A DNA stretch of 64,000 nt from Cyclobacteriaceae bacterium (GTDB taxonomy: Bacteria > Bacteroidota > Bacteroidia > Cytophagales > Cyclobacteriaceae): positions 124,001 through 188,000 of the forward strand of contig JAEUUJ010000018.1 in the NCBI GenBank assembly GCA_016786495.1, in the 5' to 3' direction. The position numbers and the translations under genes were made by a program. Below are positions 52,373 through 63,706 of this stretch, piece after piece. Under the pieces are notes generated by a model that had not been told where the DNA came from, made no database searches, and saw only the letters and a program-made list of their open reading frames with translations. How positions within the stretch are numbered: the first letter of the stretch is position 1; the number at the start of each line of letters is the position of its first letter.

Positions 52373-53041
52373 ATGCTGCACAAGACCCGGGGCATTGTTT
52401 TCAGATTTACGAAGTATGGCGAGTCGTCCATTATCGTAACCATCTTCACCGAGTTGTTCGGAATTCAAACCTACATTGTCAATGGTATTCGCAGCAAAAA
52501 TTCAAAAGGCAAGATTGCCCTGTTTCAGCCGCTGACTTTACTTGATCTGGTCGTTTATTATAAAGAGAACGCCAACATCAAACGTATCAAAGAAGTCAAG
52601 TGTGCGCATCAGTATCAGGCGCTTACCACGGATATCCGTAAATCGATTATTGCGATTTTTATTTCAGAAATGCTGAATAAAACGGTGAAAGACGAAACGC
52701 ATGCACAGGAAATTTTTGAATTTCTTTTTCACGCGCTGATGCTGCTCGACCACCAACAAAATTCAGTGGAGAATTTTCACTTGGTTTTTCTGATCAAATT
52801 GAGCCGGTTTCTCGGTTTTGGCGCCCACCAGGCTGATGAAATTTTAGGCGCACGAATGCTCGATTCTGAGGAGGAAGCGATCTTAAAAAACTTGCTGCAA
52901 GCCGACTTCACCGAACAAATCGTGATGACCAATGTGCAGCGCAGAAATTTATTGGAGGCAATTTTACGTTTTTACACCCTGCACATTGAATCGCTGGGCG
53001 AGATAAAATCGGTGCAGGTATTGCGGGATGTTATGAGTTAG
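52373..53041 (+). CDS. recO: DNA repair protein RecO
   Basis: 222-aa recombination mediator (RecF pathway, loads RecA with RecR). N-terminal OB fold 'LHKTRGIVFRFTKYGESSIIVTIFTELFG', and the helical C-terminal domain typical of the shorter Bacteroidota RecO. No zinc cysteine cluster is seen. Begins 1 nt after porZ. Its last 11 nt overlap the convergent response-regulator gene. Confidence 0.9.
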   Translation: MLHKTRGIVFRFTKYGESSIIVTIFTELFGIQTYIVNGIRSKNSKGKIALFQPLTLLDLVVYYKENANIKRIKEVKCAHQYQALTTDIRKSIIAIFISEMLNKTVKDETHAQEIFEFLFHALMLLDHQQNSVENFHLVFLIKLSRFLGFGAHQADEILGARMLDSEEEAILKNLLQADFTEQIVMTNVQRRNLLEAILRFYTLHIESLGEIKSVQVLRDVMS

Positions 53042-53723
53042 GTGTTTCCAGCTTGAAACCCACTCCATGAAAATTCGTGATCTGTACGTTGGGATCTTCT
53101 TTCAGGTATTTGCGGATTTTGGAAATGAACACATCCAGGCTTCGGCCCAGGAAATAATCATCATTACCCCACACGGCTAAAAGAATCTCTTCACGCTTTA
53201 ACACGCGGTCGCGGTGGAGATAAAGCTGCTTCAGGATTTCCGCTTCGCGTGACGTAAGCACACGTTCGTCATTTTTGTGCTTCAGGGTAAAATTAGCGGT
53301 ATCAAATTCATATTCTCCGATGGGGAGGGCACCGATGGCGCCTTTTGTGGACAGGTTGCTGCGCTTCAGGAAAACTTCGATGCGGCAATACAACTCTTCG
53401 AGACTGAAAGGTTTGGTGACGTAATCATCCGCACCCGTTCCAAAACCTTCAAGCTTGTCTTCCACCATCGCTTTCGCGGTGAGGAAAATGATCGGAATGT
53501 CAGAATTTTTTTCGCGGATAGAGCGTGCCAGTGCGAAACCATCTTTTTTCGGCAGCATCACATCGAGCACGCACAGGTCGAACGATTTACGACTGAATTC
53601 CACCTCACCCTCGGCACCATCTTTACACAACGTTACATCATAGCCCTTCAGTGACAGGTTGTCTTTCACAACAAACCCCAAACTGGGATCGTCTTCAACG
53701 AACAAGATTTTTGATTTGGTCAT
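53031..53723 (-). CDS. OmpR-family response regulator
   Basis: 230 aa. Receiver domain with acidic pocket 'ILFVEDDPSLG', phospho-acceptor Asp in 'LCVLDVMLPKKDGFAL' and 'YVTKPFSLEEL', then a winged-helix DNA-binding domain ('FTLKHKNDERVLTSREAEILKQLYLHRDRVLKREEILLAVWGND', 'IRKYLKEDPNVQITNFHGVGFKLE'). It resembles Bacteroides RprY. It overlaps the kinase gene by 4 nt (ATGA), so the pair is co-expressed. Confidence 0.95.
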   Translation of the reverse strand: MTKSKILFVEDDPSLGFVVKDNLSLKGYDVTLCKDGAEGEVEFSRKSFDLCVLDVMLPKKDGFALARSIREKNSDIPIIFLTAKAMVEDKLEGFGTGADDYVTKPFSLEELYCRIEVFLKRSNLSTKGAIGALPIGEYEFDTANFTLKHKNDERVLTSREAEILKQLYLHRDRVLKREEILLAVWGNDDYFLGRSLDVFISKIRKYLKEDPNVQITNFHGVGFKLETPNS

Positions 53724-54988
53724 CGCGGAAAATAAATTCTGAACGTACAGCCTTCACCCAGGTGACTTTTTAACGTAATCCTTCCGCGGTGAGCATCCAC
53801 AATCTGCCGCACGTAATTCAACCCCAATCCAAATCCTTTTACGTTGTGAACATTACCGGTAGGCACCCGGAAAAATTTATCGAATATCTTCTTCTGGTCG
53901 TCTTCTTTTACTCCAATTCCGTTGTCTTTTACTTCCAGCACAATGTGTTTCTCAGCCTGTTTAACGCTGATCCAGATCTTTGGGTTTTCTCCCGAATACT
54001 TGATTGCATTGTCGAGCAGGTTATACACCACGTTGGTGGTGTGCAGTTTGTCGACCTCGATCACCGGTTCGGCAGCCTGCAGGTCAAGATCCAATTCGAT
54101 TTTCTTTTCTGCGATTGCGTTGCTCATACCCCGGGTCACCTCTTGCACGACATCGTGCAGATTAACGGTTTCTTTCTTCAGCTCAATGGACTCCTTGTCG
54201 AGTTTAGCCATCTGGAGAACGCGTTCTACATGTTGTTTCAAACGCTTGTTCTCGTTTTCGATAATGGTTGCATAACTGAGCAGCCGTTCAGGCTGGCGAA
54301 TGATGTCGGGGCTTTTCAGCACTTCAGTTGATAGCGCAATGGTCGCGATGGGAGTTTTAAACTCATGCGTCATGTTGTTGATGAAGTCCTTCTGAATTTC
54401 CGAAAGCCTTTTTTGTTTAAGGATTACAAAAAGGGTGTAGGCAAAGAATACAATTACTACGAGCAGCACCACGGATGAAAACGACCAGATGCCCATTTGG
54501 TTAATGATCTGCGCTTCACGGTTAGGAAACTGCACACCAAAATAGTACCCCTGTGTGTTCCACTTGGGCAAATTCTTGCTGATTTCGGTTTTTGATTTAC
54601 CATCGTTCACCTGTACGTAATTTCCGTACACCATCTTTTCATTGGCACAATCATAAATGCCGTATTCAAAGTCAGCCTGAATTTTCCGTTTGTCAAACTC
54701 GGTTCGCAACATAAATTCCAGCAGACTTGCATTAATCTGACTGTTCACCATCACCACAAAGTAGTTGGTGGAAAGTTGTTTTACCGGATTGTGAGTAGGT
54801 GCGGGGCCGTGATCCGCAAAGGAATAGATCTGTTGCGCCACGTTCAGTAATGCGGTGTTGACGTTGCGCTTGAATTCATCTTCCTTCAGGTCAAACGCAC
54901 GCTTCACCCAATACACCTGTGTGATCGAAATGCCTGCGATGGAAAGCACAGCCAGAACAACAATAAACCGGATGGTAGAGGTTTTCAC
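53720..54988 (-). CDS. Sensor histidine kinase (RprX-like)
   Basis: About 422 aa. N-terminal membrane helix ('FIVVLAVLSIAGISITQVYWV'), sensor domain, second helix ('FSSVVLLVVIVFFAYTLFVIL'), HisKA with 'QKDFINNMTHEFKTPIATIALSTEVL' (phospho-His), and HATPase_c ('VVYNLLDNAIKYSG', 'VKDNGIGVKEDDQKKIFDKFFR', 'GFGLGLNYV'). The start is uncertain: a GTG at 54988 sits 4 nt after TACCTTTA and gives 'MKTSTIRF', while an ATG at 55006 adds six residues but would lie upstream of that promoter-like motif. Partner of the adjoining regulator. Confidence 0.93.
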   Translation of the reverse strand: MKTSTIRFIVVLAVLSIAGISITQVYWVKRAFDLKEDEFKRNVNTALLNVAQQIYSFADHGPAPTHNPVKQLSTNYFVVMVNSQINASLLEFMLRTEFDKRKIQADFEYGIYDCANEKMVYGNYVQVNDGKSKTEISKNLPKWNTQGYYFGVQFPNREAQIINQMGIWSFSSVVLLVVIVFFAYTLFVILKQKRLSEIQKDFINNMTHEFKTPIATIALSTEVLKSPDIIRQPERLLSYATIIENENKRLKQHVERVLQMAKLDKESIELKKETVNLHDVVQEVTRGMSNAIAEKKIELDLDLQAAEPVIEVDKLHTTNVVYNLLDNAIKYSGENPKIWISVKQAEKHIVLEVKDNGIGVKEDDQKKIFDKFFRVPTGNVHNVKGFGLGLNYVRQIVDAHRGRITLKSHLGEGCTFRIYFPR

Positions 54989-55060
54989 ATGGTAAAGGTA
55001 AGGCAAAATACCTTCCTTATGGCCTGTTTAACAACCCGTTAACACTTTAACAGCGATGGA

Positions 55061-55822
55061 TTATTTTGTGCCTACGCCCTGATTCCACTCGTACACCTTT
55101 TCCGAAATCTCAATCAACAAGTCGGGATGTTTTTCGAGCGCATTGCCGATCACAATCATGTCGGCTCCGGCTTCAAGTGCCGTAAATGCCTTCTGACGGG
55201 TATTGATACCGCCACCTACAATTAACGGAACGGAGATTGACTTTTTTACCGTGGTAATCATTCGCGCACTCACTTCCTTTTCAGCTCCGCTGCCGGCATC
55301 CATATAAATGGCACGGAGTCCGAGCATTTCTCCCGCCATGGCTGTGCATGCCGCTAATGAATATTTATCATCCGGGATAGGCGTGGTGTTACTGATGTAG
55401 GCAACGGAAGTTGTTTTCCCTGAGTTAATCAGCATGTAGCCTGTGGGGATAACTTCCAGCCGGGTGTTTTTAATAATCGGTGCCGCGATCACATGCTGCC
55501 CGATCAGTAGTTCGGGATTTCGGCCTGAGATCAGCGATAGGAATAATAATCCGTCTGCCGATGAGTCGACCTGCATCGAATTGCCCGGAAACAAAATAAC
55601 CGGGATAGACACACTGTCTTTGATCTGCTTGATAACTTCTGCCAGGTTGGTGGTGGTCACCAAACTTCCGCCTACGAGGAAAAAATCGACCAGGTTTTCA
55701 CTGGCCAGATTAATCAGTTGCTGAAGCTGATTGGTGTCTGAAATCTTGTCAGGATCAACCAGCACGGCAATTGATTTCTTTCCGTTGCGTGCACGATCCG
55801 TGAGTGTGTCAAGAATTTTCAT
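55061..55822 (-). CDS. Geranylgeranylglyceryl phosphate synthase family protein
   Basis: 253-aa TIM-barrel prenyltransferase of the GGGPS/PcrB family: 'VLVDPDKISDTNQLQQLI', 'FFLVGGSLVTTTNLAEVI', 'IPVILFPGN', 'VIPTGYMLINSGKTTSVAYIS', 'YMDAGSGAEKEV', 'PLIVGGGINTRQKA' and 'ADMIVIGNALE'. The archaeal enzyme joins geranylgeranyl diphosphate to sn-glycerol-1-phosphate. Homologues in Bacteroidota form part of an ether-lipid pathway that is poorly understood. Overlaps the 129-aa gene stop by 4 nt. Confidence 0.93.
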   Translation of the reverse strand: MKILDTLTDRARNGKKSIAVLVDPDKISDTNQLQQLINLASENLVDFFLVGGSLVTTTNLAEVIKQIKDSVSIPVILFPGNSMQVDSSADGLLFLSLISGRNPELLIGQHVIAAPIIKNTRLEVIPTGYMLINSGKTTSVAYISNTTPIPDDKYSLAACTAMAGEMLGLRAIYMDAGSGAEKEVSARMITTVKKSISVPLIVGGGINTRQKAFTALEAGADMIVIGNALEKHPDLLIEISEKVYEWNQGVGTK

Positions 55823-56208
55823 GAAGCTTGGTTTTTGTCGGCCTGGGCGCGCAGGTATTCCGTAAGTTTTTCCTTTGCTAAACTCAACAGCAGTGCGCCC
55901 CCCTGCGCTACCAGCGCTGATCCTACTTCCGATAAAATGCTGCTCGCAACAGAAGGCGCTTCGGCCTCGTCTTCCACGCCTGCATCCTGCTCAGCTTTCT
56001 TTTTCGACTTTTTCTTTTTCGATCCGGACAACTGGGTATACAGAAAGTAGGAAAGCGCCAATGCGCCACCGATTACGATGGCGTTGGTAACAATTTTTTC
56101 GGTCCGTTCTGCGATCGCCCGGGTTTCCTGCTCAAGCTCTTCGCGATGACGCGCTGTTTTCATCAACAACTCACCTTTGATCGGGTCGTCTGTGTCGAGT
56201 AGTTCCAT
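55819..56208 (-). CDS. YtxH-like small membrane protein, Lys-rich
   Basis: 129 aa: a helical, Glu/Arg-rich N-terminal part ('TARHREELEQETRAIAERTEKIV'), one membrane helix ('NAIVIGGALALSYFLYTQL'), a strongly basic stretch ('SGSKKKKSKKKAEQ'), and a C-terminal amphipathic segment. The first ATG (56208) overlaps the preceding holin-like gene by 38 nt; starting at the Met of 'MKTARH' (56163) would leave no overlap. Function unknown. Ends inside the GGGPS start region (4-nt overlap). Confidence 0.7.
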   Translation of the reverse strand: MELLDTDDPIKGELLMKTARHREELEQETRAIAERTEKIVTNAIVIGGALALSYFLYTQLSGSKKKKSKKKAEQDAGVEDEAEAPSVASSILSEVGSALVAQGGALLLSLAKEKLTEYLRAQADKNQAS

Positions 56209-56557
56209 CCTTGTGAATGATAAGATTCTTTAATTTCTTTTCCAGGTTCCTGCTGATCGGATTCCGGAAGATGACGATGCTTAGCAGCAGTATGAAGTAA
56301 ATGCCGGCTACAATACCAAAGCCATTAAACGCGCCTAGCGATTCGCTTAGTTTGAACGCCAGGGCCACGCTGATGAAGATTAAAAAGAACGTAAACAGCA
56401 AAGCCCCCAGCATAAGCAGCGACACCTTTGCAAGTCCGCGGGCCAGATCTTCCTTGATCTCATATTTCATGAGCTCGATTCTGCCTTCGAAATAGCCGGT
56501 CAGGCTGTCCAGGAGACTGTCGAGTTTTAATAATTTCAGGATGGTTTCTTTGATCAT
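56171..56557 (-). CDS. Phage-holin-family (Holin_X-like) membrane protein
   Basis: 128 aa with two membrane helices ('VSLLMLGALLFTFFLIFISVALAF' and 'GFGIVAGIYFILLLSIVIF') and amphipathic N-terminal helix 'GYFEGRIELMKYEIKEDLARG'. This is the pattern of the phage_holin_3_6/DUF1469 group, chromosomal proteins usually beside YtxH-like genes as here; nothing suggests a prophage. Probably part of an envelope or stress-response pair. Confidence 0.8.
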   Translation of the reverse strand: MIKETILKLLKLDSLLDSLTGYFEGRIELMKYEIKEDLARGLAKVSLLMLGALLFTFFLIFISVALAFKLSESLGAFNGFGIVAGIYFILLLSIVIFRNPISRNLEKKLKNLIIHKDGTTRHRRPDQR

Positions 56558-56631
56558 ACGGCCCTTGCAATATAGCCAAAGATCATAAAAGGTAACCCGG
56601 AAAGAGGCGGCTAAAAAGTGTCGCGAACGGG

Positions 56632-58230
56632 CTATTTTTTGCTAAACGAGGTAATTTCCTCTGTTTCCGTGAGCGTTCCCCGCACGTGCAGTTCGCGCCT
56701 CAATACAACGGGATAAAACTTGCTGACGTAAATGTTTGCATACGCGGAATCCGGATCGTTGTAGAATTTTTGCGAATAGAGATACACCGAGTCGAATGCG
56801 ATTGCATGGAATTCTGCCGAAGGCAACACCCGCTCCACACACATGCGATACTTTTTATTGTCGGATTCCCCATCCCAGCAAAATCCCGGAGCATTGAACA
56901 TGTACATTTCATTGTTCAAGAACAGAATGTTGTTTTTCCGGTACATCTGAAAAATCAGCGAGGGTTCTTCATCCGGGGTATTGTACACGAGCATCTGCCC
57001 GGTTTTATTCCAGGTTTGGAATTTTGTAGCGATGGAATAGGTGCTAACAACCTCCGAGGCTGCATCCCTCTTTTCGTACGCGGCTTCCACTACTTCAACC
57101 GAATCTTTGTTGAGATAGATCAGGGAAAACGGAATGAAGAAGAAAATGATCAGGATGTAAACGAAAACGGTAAGCCGGTATTTCAGCGTTAACTTTCCTA
57201 ACCGGCTGGCTAATTCAAGAGGAACTCTTCGCAGAATAGGAATAGGATAAAAAACCAGGACACCAATCAGGTTAAACAGGAAATGTGAAATCGCGATGCT
57301 GATCGCACCGGTGGTGTTGGCGTTAAAAAACGCGGCGATGAATGCCGTGATGGTGGTACCGATGTTTGCGCCCAGAATAAACGGAGCTGCTTTTCGTAAT
57401 GATACAATGCGCTGCGCCACAATAGGGACAACCACCGAAATGGTGATCGTGCTCGAGCGAATCGCAGCTGTTGTTACGGTGCCCCAGAAGAACGACTTCC
57501 AGGCATTCTTAAAAAAGAACCGGCTGAACCTTTCAGGTGAACTGGCCAGCAACAAACCGGATATCAGTTTTCGGAAGACAAGAATCGAAGTAAATAATAA
57601 AATGAATGAAAGCGCTGCCAGCAAGAAGCCGTTTGGAATTGCTTCGACCAGCCACTTCACCACCGGCCCAAACATATACCACTTTTGAGAAAAGGCATTG
57701 GTTACGGGCGTGCTGTTCGGATGAAAGAAATACGTTGCAATCCACTGCGATAAACCTGACAGGAAACCATAATAATATTCAAGTGGAAACAGAATTATGA
57801 TGATGAGAATATTGAAAATTCCATCGTACGTGCCGGCTGCTGCCGCTCTGCGGAACTCTTTTTTCTTATTGATAAAACCCAGTGATACGATGGTGCTGGT
57901 GATGGTGGTGCCGACATTTGCGCCCATCATAATTGGAATCGCACTTTGAATGGTAATTGAATTGGATGCCACCAGTGCCACTACCATGGCTGTAGTGGTT
58001 GAGCTGCTTTGAATCATGGCTGTAATCAACAAACCGATGAAAAGCGCAGTAAAGGGATTCGAAGTTGCCTGGATAATCGTTTCCGCAGCGGATTTACCGA
58101 TGTGCTGCAACGAGGAAACCATCAGATCAAGCGCAAAAACAAACAACACCAGTGTGGCGATGATGTAGATAGCCGTCTTTAAATTGTTTTTACGAGACTG
58201 TAGAGGCGGTATGGAGGTGGGTGTTTCCAA
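56632..58230 (-). CDS. Na/Pi cotransporter family protein
   Basis: 532-aa membrane transporter. Two inverted repeats with the PNaS signature: 'LITAMIQSSSTTTAMVVALVASNSITIQSAIPIMMGANVGTTITSTIVSLG' and 'WGTVTTAAIRSSTITISVVVPIVAQRIVSLRKAAPFILGANIGTTITAFIAA'. A periplasmic/cytoplasmic C-terminal domain follows in place of PhoU. The start is a TTG at 58230, supported by a TATCTTTG element 7 nt upstream and lack of any ATG before residue ~37. Likely phosphate uptake driven by sodium. Confidence 0.9.
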   Translation of the reverse strand: METPTSIPPLQSRKNNLKTAIYIIATLVLFVFALDLMVSSLQHIGKSAAETIIQATSNPFTALFIGLLITAMIQSSSTTTAMVVALVASNSITIQSAIPIMMGANVGTTITSTIVSLGFINKKKEFRRAAAAGTYDGIFNILIIIILFPLEYYYGFLSGLSQWIATYFFHPNSTPVTNAFSQKWYMFGPVVKWLVEAIPNGFLLAALSFILLFTSILVFRKLISGLLLASSPERFSRFFFKNAWKSFFWGTVTTAAIRSSTITISVVVPIVAQRIVSLRKAAPFILGANIGTTITAFIAAFFNANTTGAISIAISHFLFNLIGVLVFYPIPILRRVPLELASRLGKLTLKYRLTVFVYILIIFFFIPFSLIYLNKDSVEVVEAAYEKRDAASEVVSTYSIATKFQTWNKTGQMLVYNTPDEEPSLIFQMYRKNNILFLNNEMYMFNAPGFCWDGESDNKKYRMCVERVLPSAEFHAIAFDSVYLYSQKFYNDPDSAYANIYVSKFYPVVLRRELHVRGTLTETEEITSFSKK

Positions 58231-58237
58231 TAAAAAA

Positions 58238-58245
58238 CAAAGATA
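58238..58245 (-). promoter_or_regulatory. -7 element (TATCTTTG) before the TTG start of the Na/Pi transporter
   Basis: Exact TAnnTTTG match on the minus strand, ending 7 nt before the TTG at 58230. It supports that unusual start codon. Confidence 0.5.
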
Positions 58246-58289
58246 GCCGAACCACGGTGCCGGCTGCGGAAGTTAACAATAATTTAATA

Positions 58290-59477
58290 TTAACCGCCCA
58301 ACTCGCGAATGGCCATCCAGGCCATCAAGCCGGTGGAAATAGCGAGCGCATCCTCATCAATGTCGAAGGTGGACGTATGTACATACGACTTGATTCCCTT
58401 GGCATCGTTACGCGTTCCCAGCCGGTAAAAAGATGCAGGTATTACCTGTGAATAAAATGCAAAATCTTCTGAGCCGAGTGTGATATCAATGTCGACCACG
58501 TTGTCTTTGCCCACATAATCTGCGGCCGCCTGGCGCAGTCTTTGCGTCAGTTCAGGATTGTTCTCGAGGTATGGATAACCATGTGAGATTTCTACTTCGC
58601 AACGGCCGCCCATACTTTCGGCAATGCCTTCAGCCATCTTCTTGATTTTTTTCAAACCCTCCGCACGCCAGGTTTCATTCATGGCGCGAAATGTTCCAAC
58701 AATTTTCACTTCATCTGGAATGATGTTGGTAGTTGTGCCGCCTGCAATTTTTCCAATCGTTAAAACGGTTGGCTGTTTGGGTGATGCGTTGCGACTGATG
58801 ATTTGCTGCAAGGCGATAACAATGTGGGAGGCAATCACAATCGGATCAACTGTCAACTCGGGCGCTGCACCATGACCACCCTTGCCGATTACCGTTAAGT
58901 ACAACTCATCGCTGCTGGCCATATACATGCCTTCGCGAAAACCAATTTTGCCTGCCGGAAGCAAGGGGAAAACATGCTGACCGATGATGGATTCCGGTTC
59001 CGGATTTTTTAATGCGCCATCGCGGATCATGTACGATGCCCCGCCCGGATTTTTTTCTTCGCCCGGTTGAAAGAGAAAGCGAACCGTGCCTTCAAACTGA
59101 TCGCGAAGCTCATGAAGTATTTTAGCTGTTCCCAGTAACGATGACGTGTGAACATCATGTCCGCAGGCGTGCATCACACCCGGATTTTTCGATTTGTACG
59201 GAACGTCATTGCTCTCCTGAATCGGTAATGCGTCCATGTCGGCCCGAAGGGCGATGGTTTTCTTGCCGGGATTCTTTCCTTTTATTTCTGCGACCAGGCC
59301 GGTTGTGGCCATCGGCTGGATGGAATCAATTCCAAACGACCGGAGCGTTTGCTCTACAAACTTTACCGTGTTGAATTCTTGATAAGAAAGTTCGGGATTG
59401 GCATGCAGATGTCTGCGCAGACCGACTACTTCTTCCGTGAACGACCTGGAAAGGGCTTTGATTTTATCGAGCATCAT
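58290..59477 (-). CDS. M20-family amidohydrolase (N-acyl-amino acid hydrolase)
   Basis: 395-aa dinuclear zinc peptidase/amidohydrolase. Zinc ligands are seen in 'VMHACGHDVHTSSLLG' and 'FLFQPGEEKNPGGASYMI', 'GQHVFPLL' and the last His-like region 'LGSEDFAFYSQVIPASFYRLG'. The Peptidase_M20D (IAA-amino acid hydrolase/hippurate hydrolase) layout fits. The start codon follows a perfect -7 motif by 6 nt. Substrate unknown. Confidence 0.94.
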   Translation of the reverse strand: MMLDKIKALSRSFTEEVVGLRRHLHANPELSYQEFNTVKFVEQTLRSFGIDSIQPMATTGLVAEIKGKNPGKKTIALRADMDALPIQESNDVPYKSKNPGVMHACGHDVHTSSLLGTAKILHELRDQFEGTVRFLFQPGEEKNPGGASYMIRDGALKNPEPESIIGQHVFPLLPAGKIGFREGMYMASSDELYLTVIGKGGHGAAPELTVDPIVIASHIVIALQQIISRNASPKQPTVLTIGKIAGGTTTNIIPDEVKIVGTFRAMNETWRAEGLKKIKKMAEGIAESMGGRCEVEISHGYPYLENNPELTQRLRQAAADYVGKDNVVDIDITLGSEDFAFYSQVIPASFYRLGTRNDAKGIKSYVHTSTFDIDEDALAISTGLMAWMAIRELGG

Positions 59478-59483
59478 GATTTA

Positions 59484-59491
59484 CAAACGTA
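59484..59491 (-). promoter_or_regulatory. -7 element (TACGTTTG) before the M20 gene
   Basis: Exact TAnnTTTG match on the minus strand, 6 nt before the ATG at 59477. A TTG for the -33 site is at 59516-59514, 22 nt upstream, inside a hairpin loop. Confidence 0.55.
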
Positions 59492-59500
59492 CATAAATTT

Positions 59501-59533
59501 TTAATCCCGAGATCAAGACTGATTCGGGATTAA
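59501..59533. other. 10-bp inverted repeat between the SPOR gene and the M20 gene
   Basis: TTAATCCCGA (59501-59510) is the exact reverse complement of TCGGGATTAA (59524-59533). It lacks a strong U tract on the minus strand but could still end the secA-SPOR transcript or be a binding site over the next promoter. Confidence 0.5.
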
Positions 59534-59572
59534 ACGCCTGAAACGAAACAGGAAACGATTTGTCGTGCGGTA

Positions 59573-60091
59573 CTAGTTGATCACAATCTGCCCCGGAACA
59601 ACAATGGCTGTGGGGAAGTACTTTTTGATTTGCTCGAAATCTTTCTGTGCTTCAAGCCGGGTAAAGTATTTGCCCGACTTTACTTTAAAATTCGGCTGCT
59701 CGTACTGAACTTCCGTAGTGAGATTGGGAGCGGAGAGCGTTAATTGTTTTTTTACGTTCAACGCTTCTTCACGATTCTTTCCGGAATACACCTGGATGGT
59801 GAACCCTTCCACAAACCGGGCGTTCAGGTTAATCTGGTCAATGCTGTCGAGTACGGCATCAAGCTGTTTGTTTACGGTAAACTTTGCTTCAACCGATGCC
59901 TTGGGGTCGCGCTTCACCTGATCGGGCGTGGCAGCATTGGCGGGCAACTCTTCAACTTTTGGTCTCAGGGCGGAAAGATCTTCCGAGTACTTGCCATCCT
60001 GAGCGGAGGTTGATTTCTGGGTTTGTTGCCCCGATTTACAGCCCGTGATTAAAAGCCCTGCAACTACGACAAACAGAAGAAGTTTTCTCAT
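59573..60091 (-). CDS. SPOR-domain lipoprotein
   Basis: 172 aa. Lipobox 'GLLITGC', followed by 'KSGQQTQ' with no acidic run, so periplasmic-facing rather than surface type. The C-terminal ~75 residues are a SPOR domain ('EGFTIQVYSGKNREEALNVKKQL ... FKVKSGKYFTRLEAQKDFEQIKKYFPTAIVVPG') that binds denuded septal peptidoglycan. Begins 2 nt after the secA stop, so probably co-transcribed with secA. Confidence 0.9.
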   Translation of the reverse strand: MRKLLLFVVVAGLLITGCKSGQQTQKSTSAQDGKYSEDLSALRPKVEELPANAATPDQVKRDPKASVEAKFTVNKQLDAVLDSIDQINLNARFVEGFTIQVYSGKNREEALNVKKQLTLSAPNLTTEVQYEQPNFKVKSGKYFTRLEAQKDFEQIKKYFPTAIVVPGQIVIN

Positions 60092-60093
60092 GA

Positions 60094-63453
<3,360 letters not shown>

Positions 63454-63706
63454 ACTTCTGTTAATCGTTAAATGATTAGCCGCCAATTAAGCCGATCGAA
63501 AACCGGTCAACTATCAGCTAATAACCCCTAAAAAGGGCCTTAAAGTTAGTTTGTTTTTTGAACCTGCCTATCGGCAGATCGGCAGGAATGGACAATTATA
63601 GTTCCAAATCTCCGTTTACGACCATTTTGGCAGGCAATATGCCAAAATCTTAGGCTGTAGAGCGATTCGCGGGGCTTTATGGCAGGCGGTGGATAGCCCT
63701 GTTATG
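63454..63706. other. Intergenic region with palindromic repeats (253 bp)
   Basis: No gene seen. It holds the repeat relative CCTGCCTATCGGCAG (63563-63577) with a paired GGCAGG (63581-63586), and a second hairpin ATTTTGGCA (63624-63632) / TGCCAAAAT (63640-63648), a 9-bp stem with a 7-nt loop. The region must also contain the secA promoter, which I could not place with confidence. Confidence 0.5.

Noticed and set aside
56171..56557. Holin-like protein as a prophage marker
   Set aside because: No other phage genes are near; this holin-X group is chromosomal in many bacteria and sits beside a YtxH-like gene.
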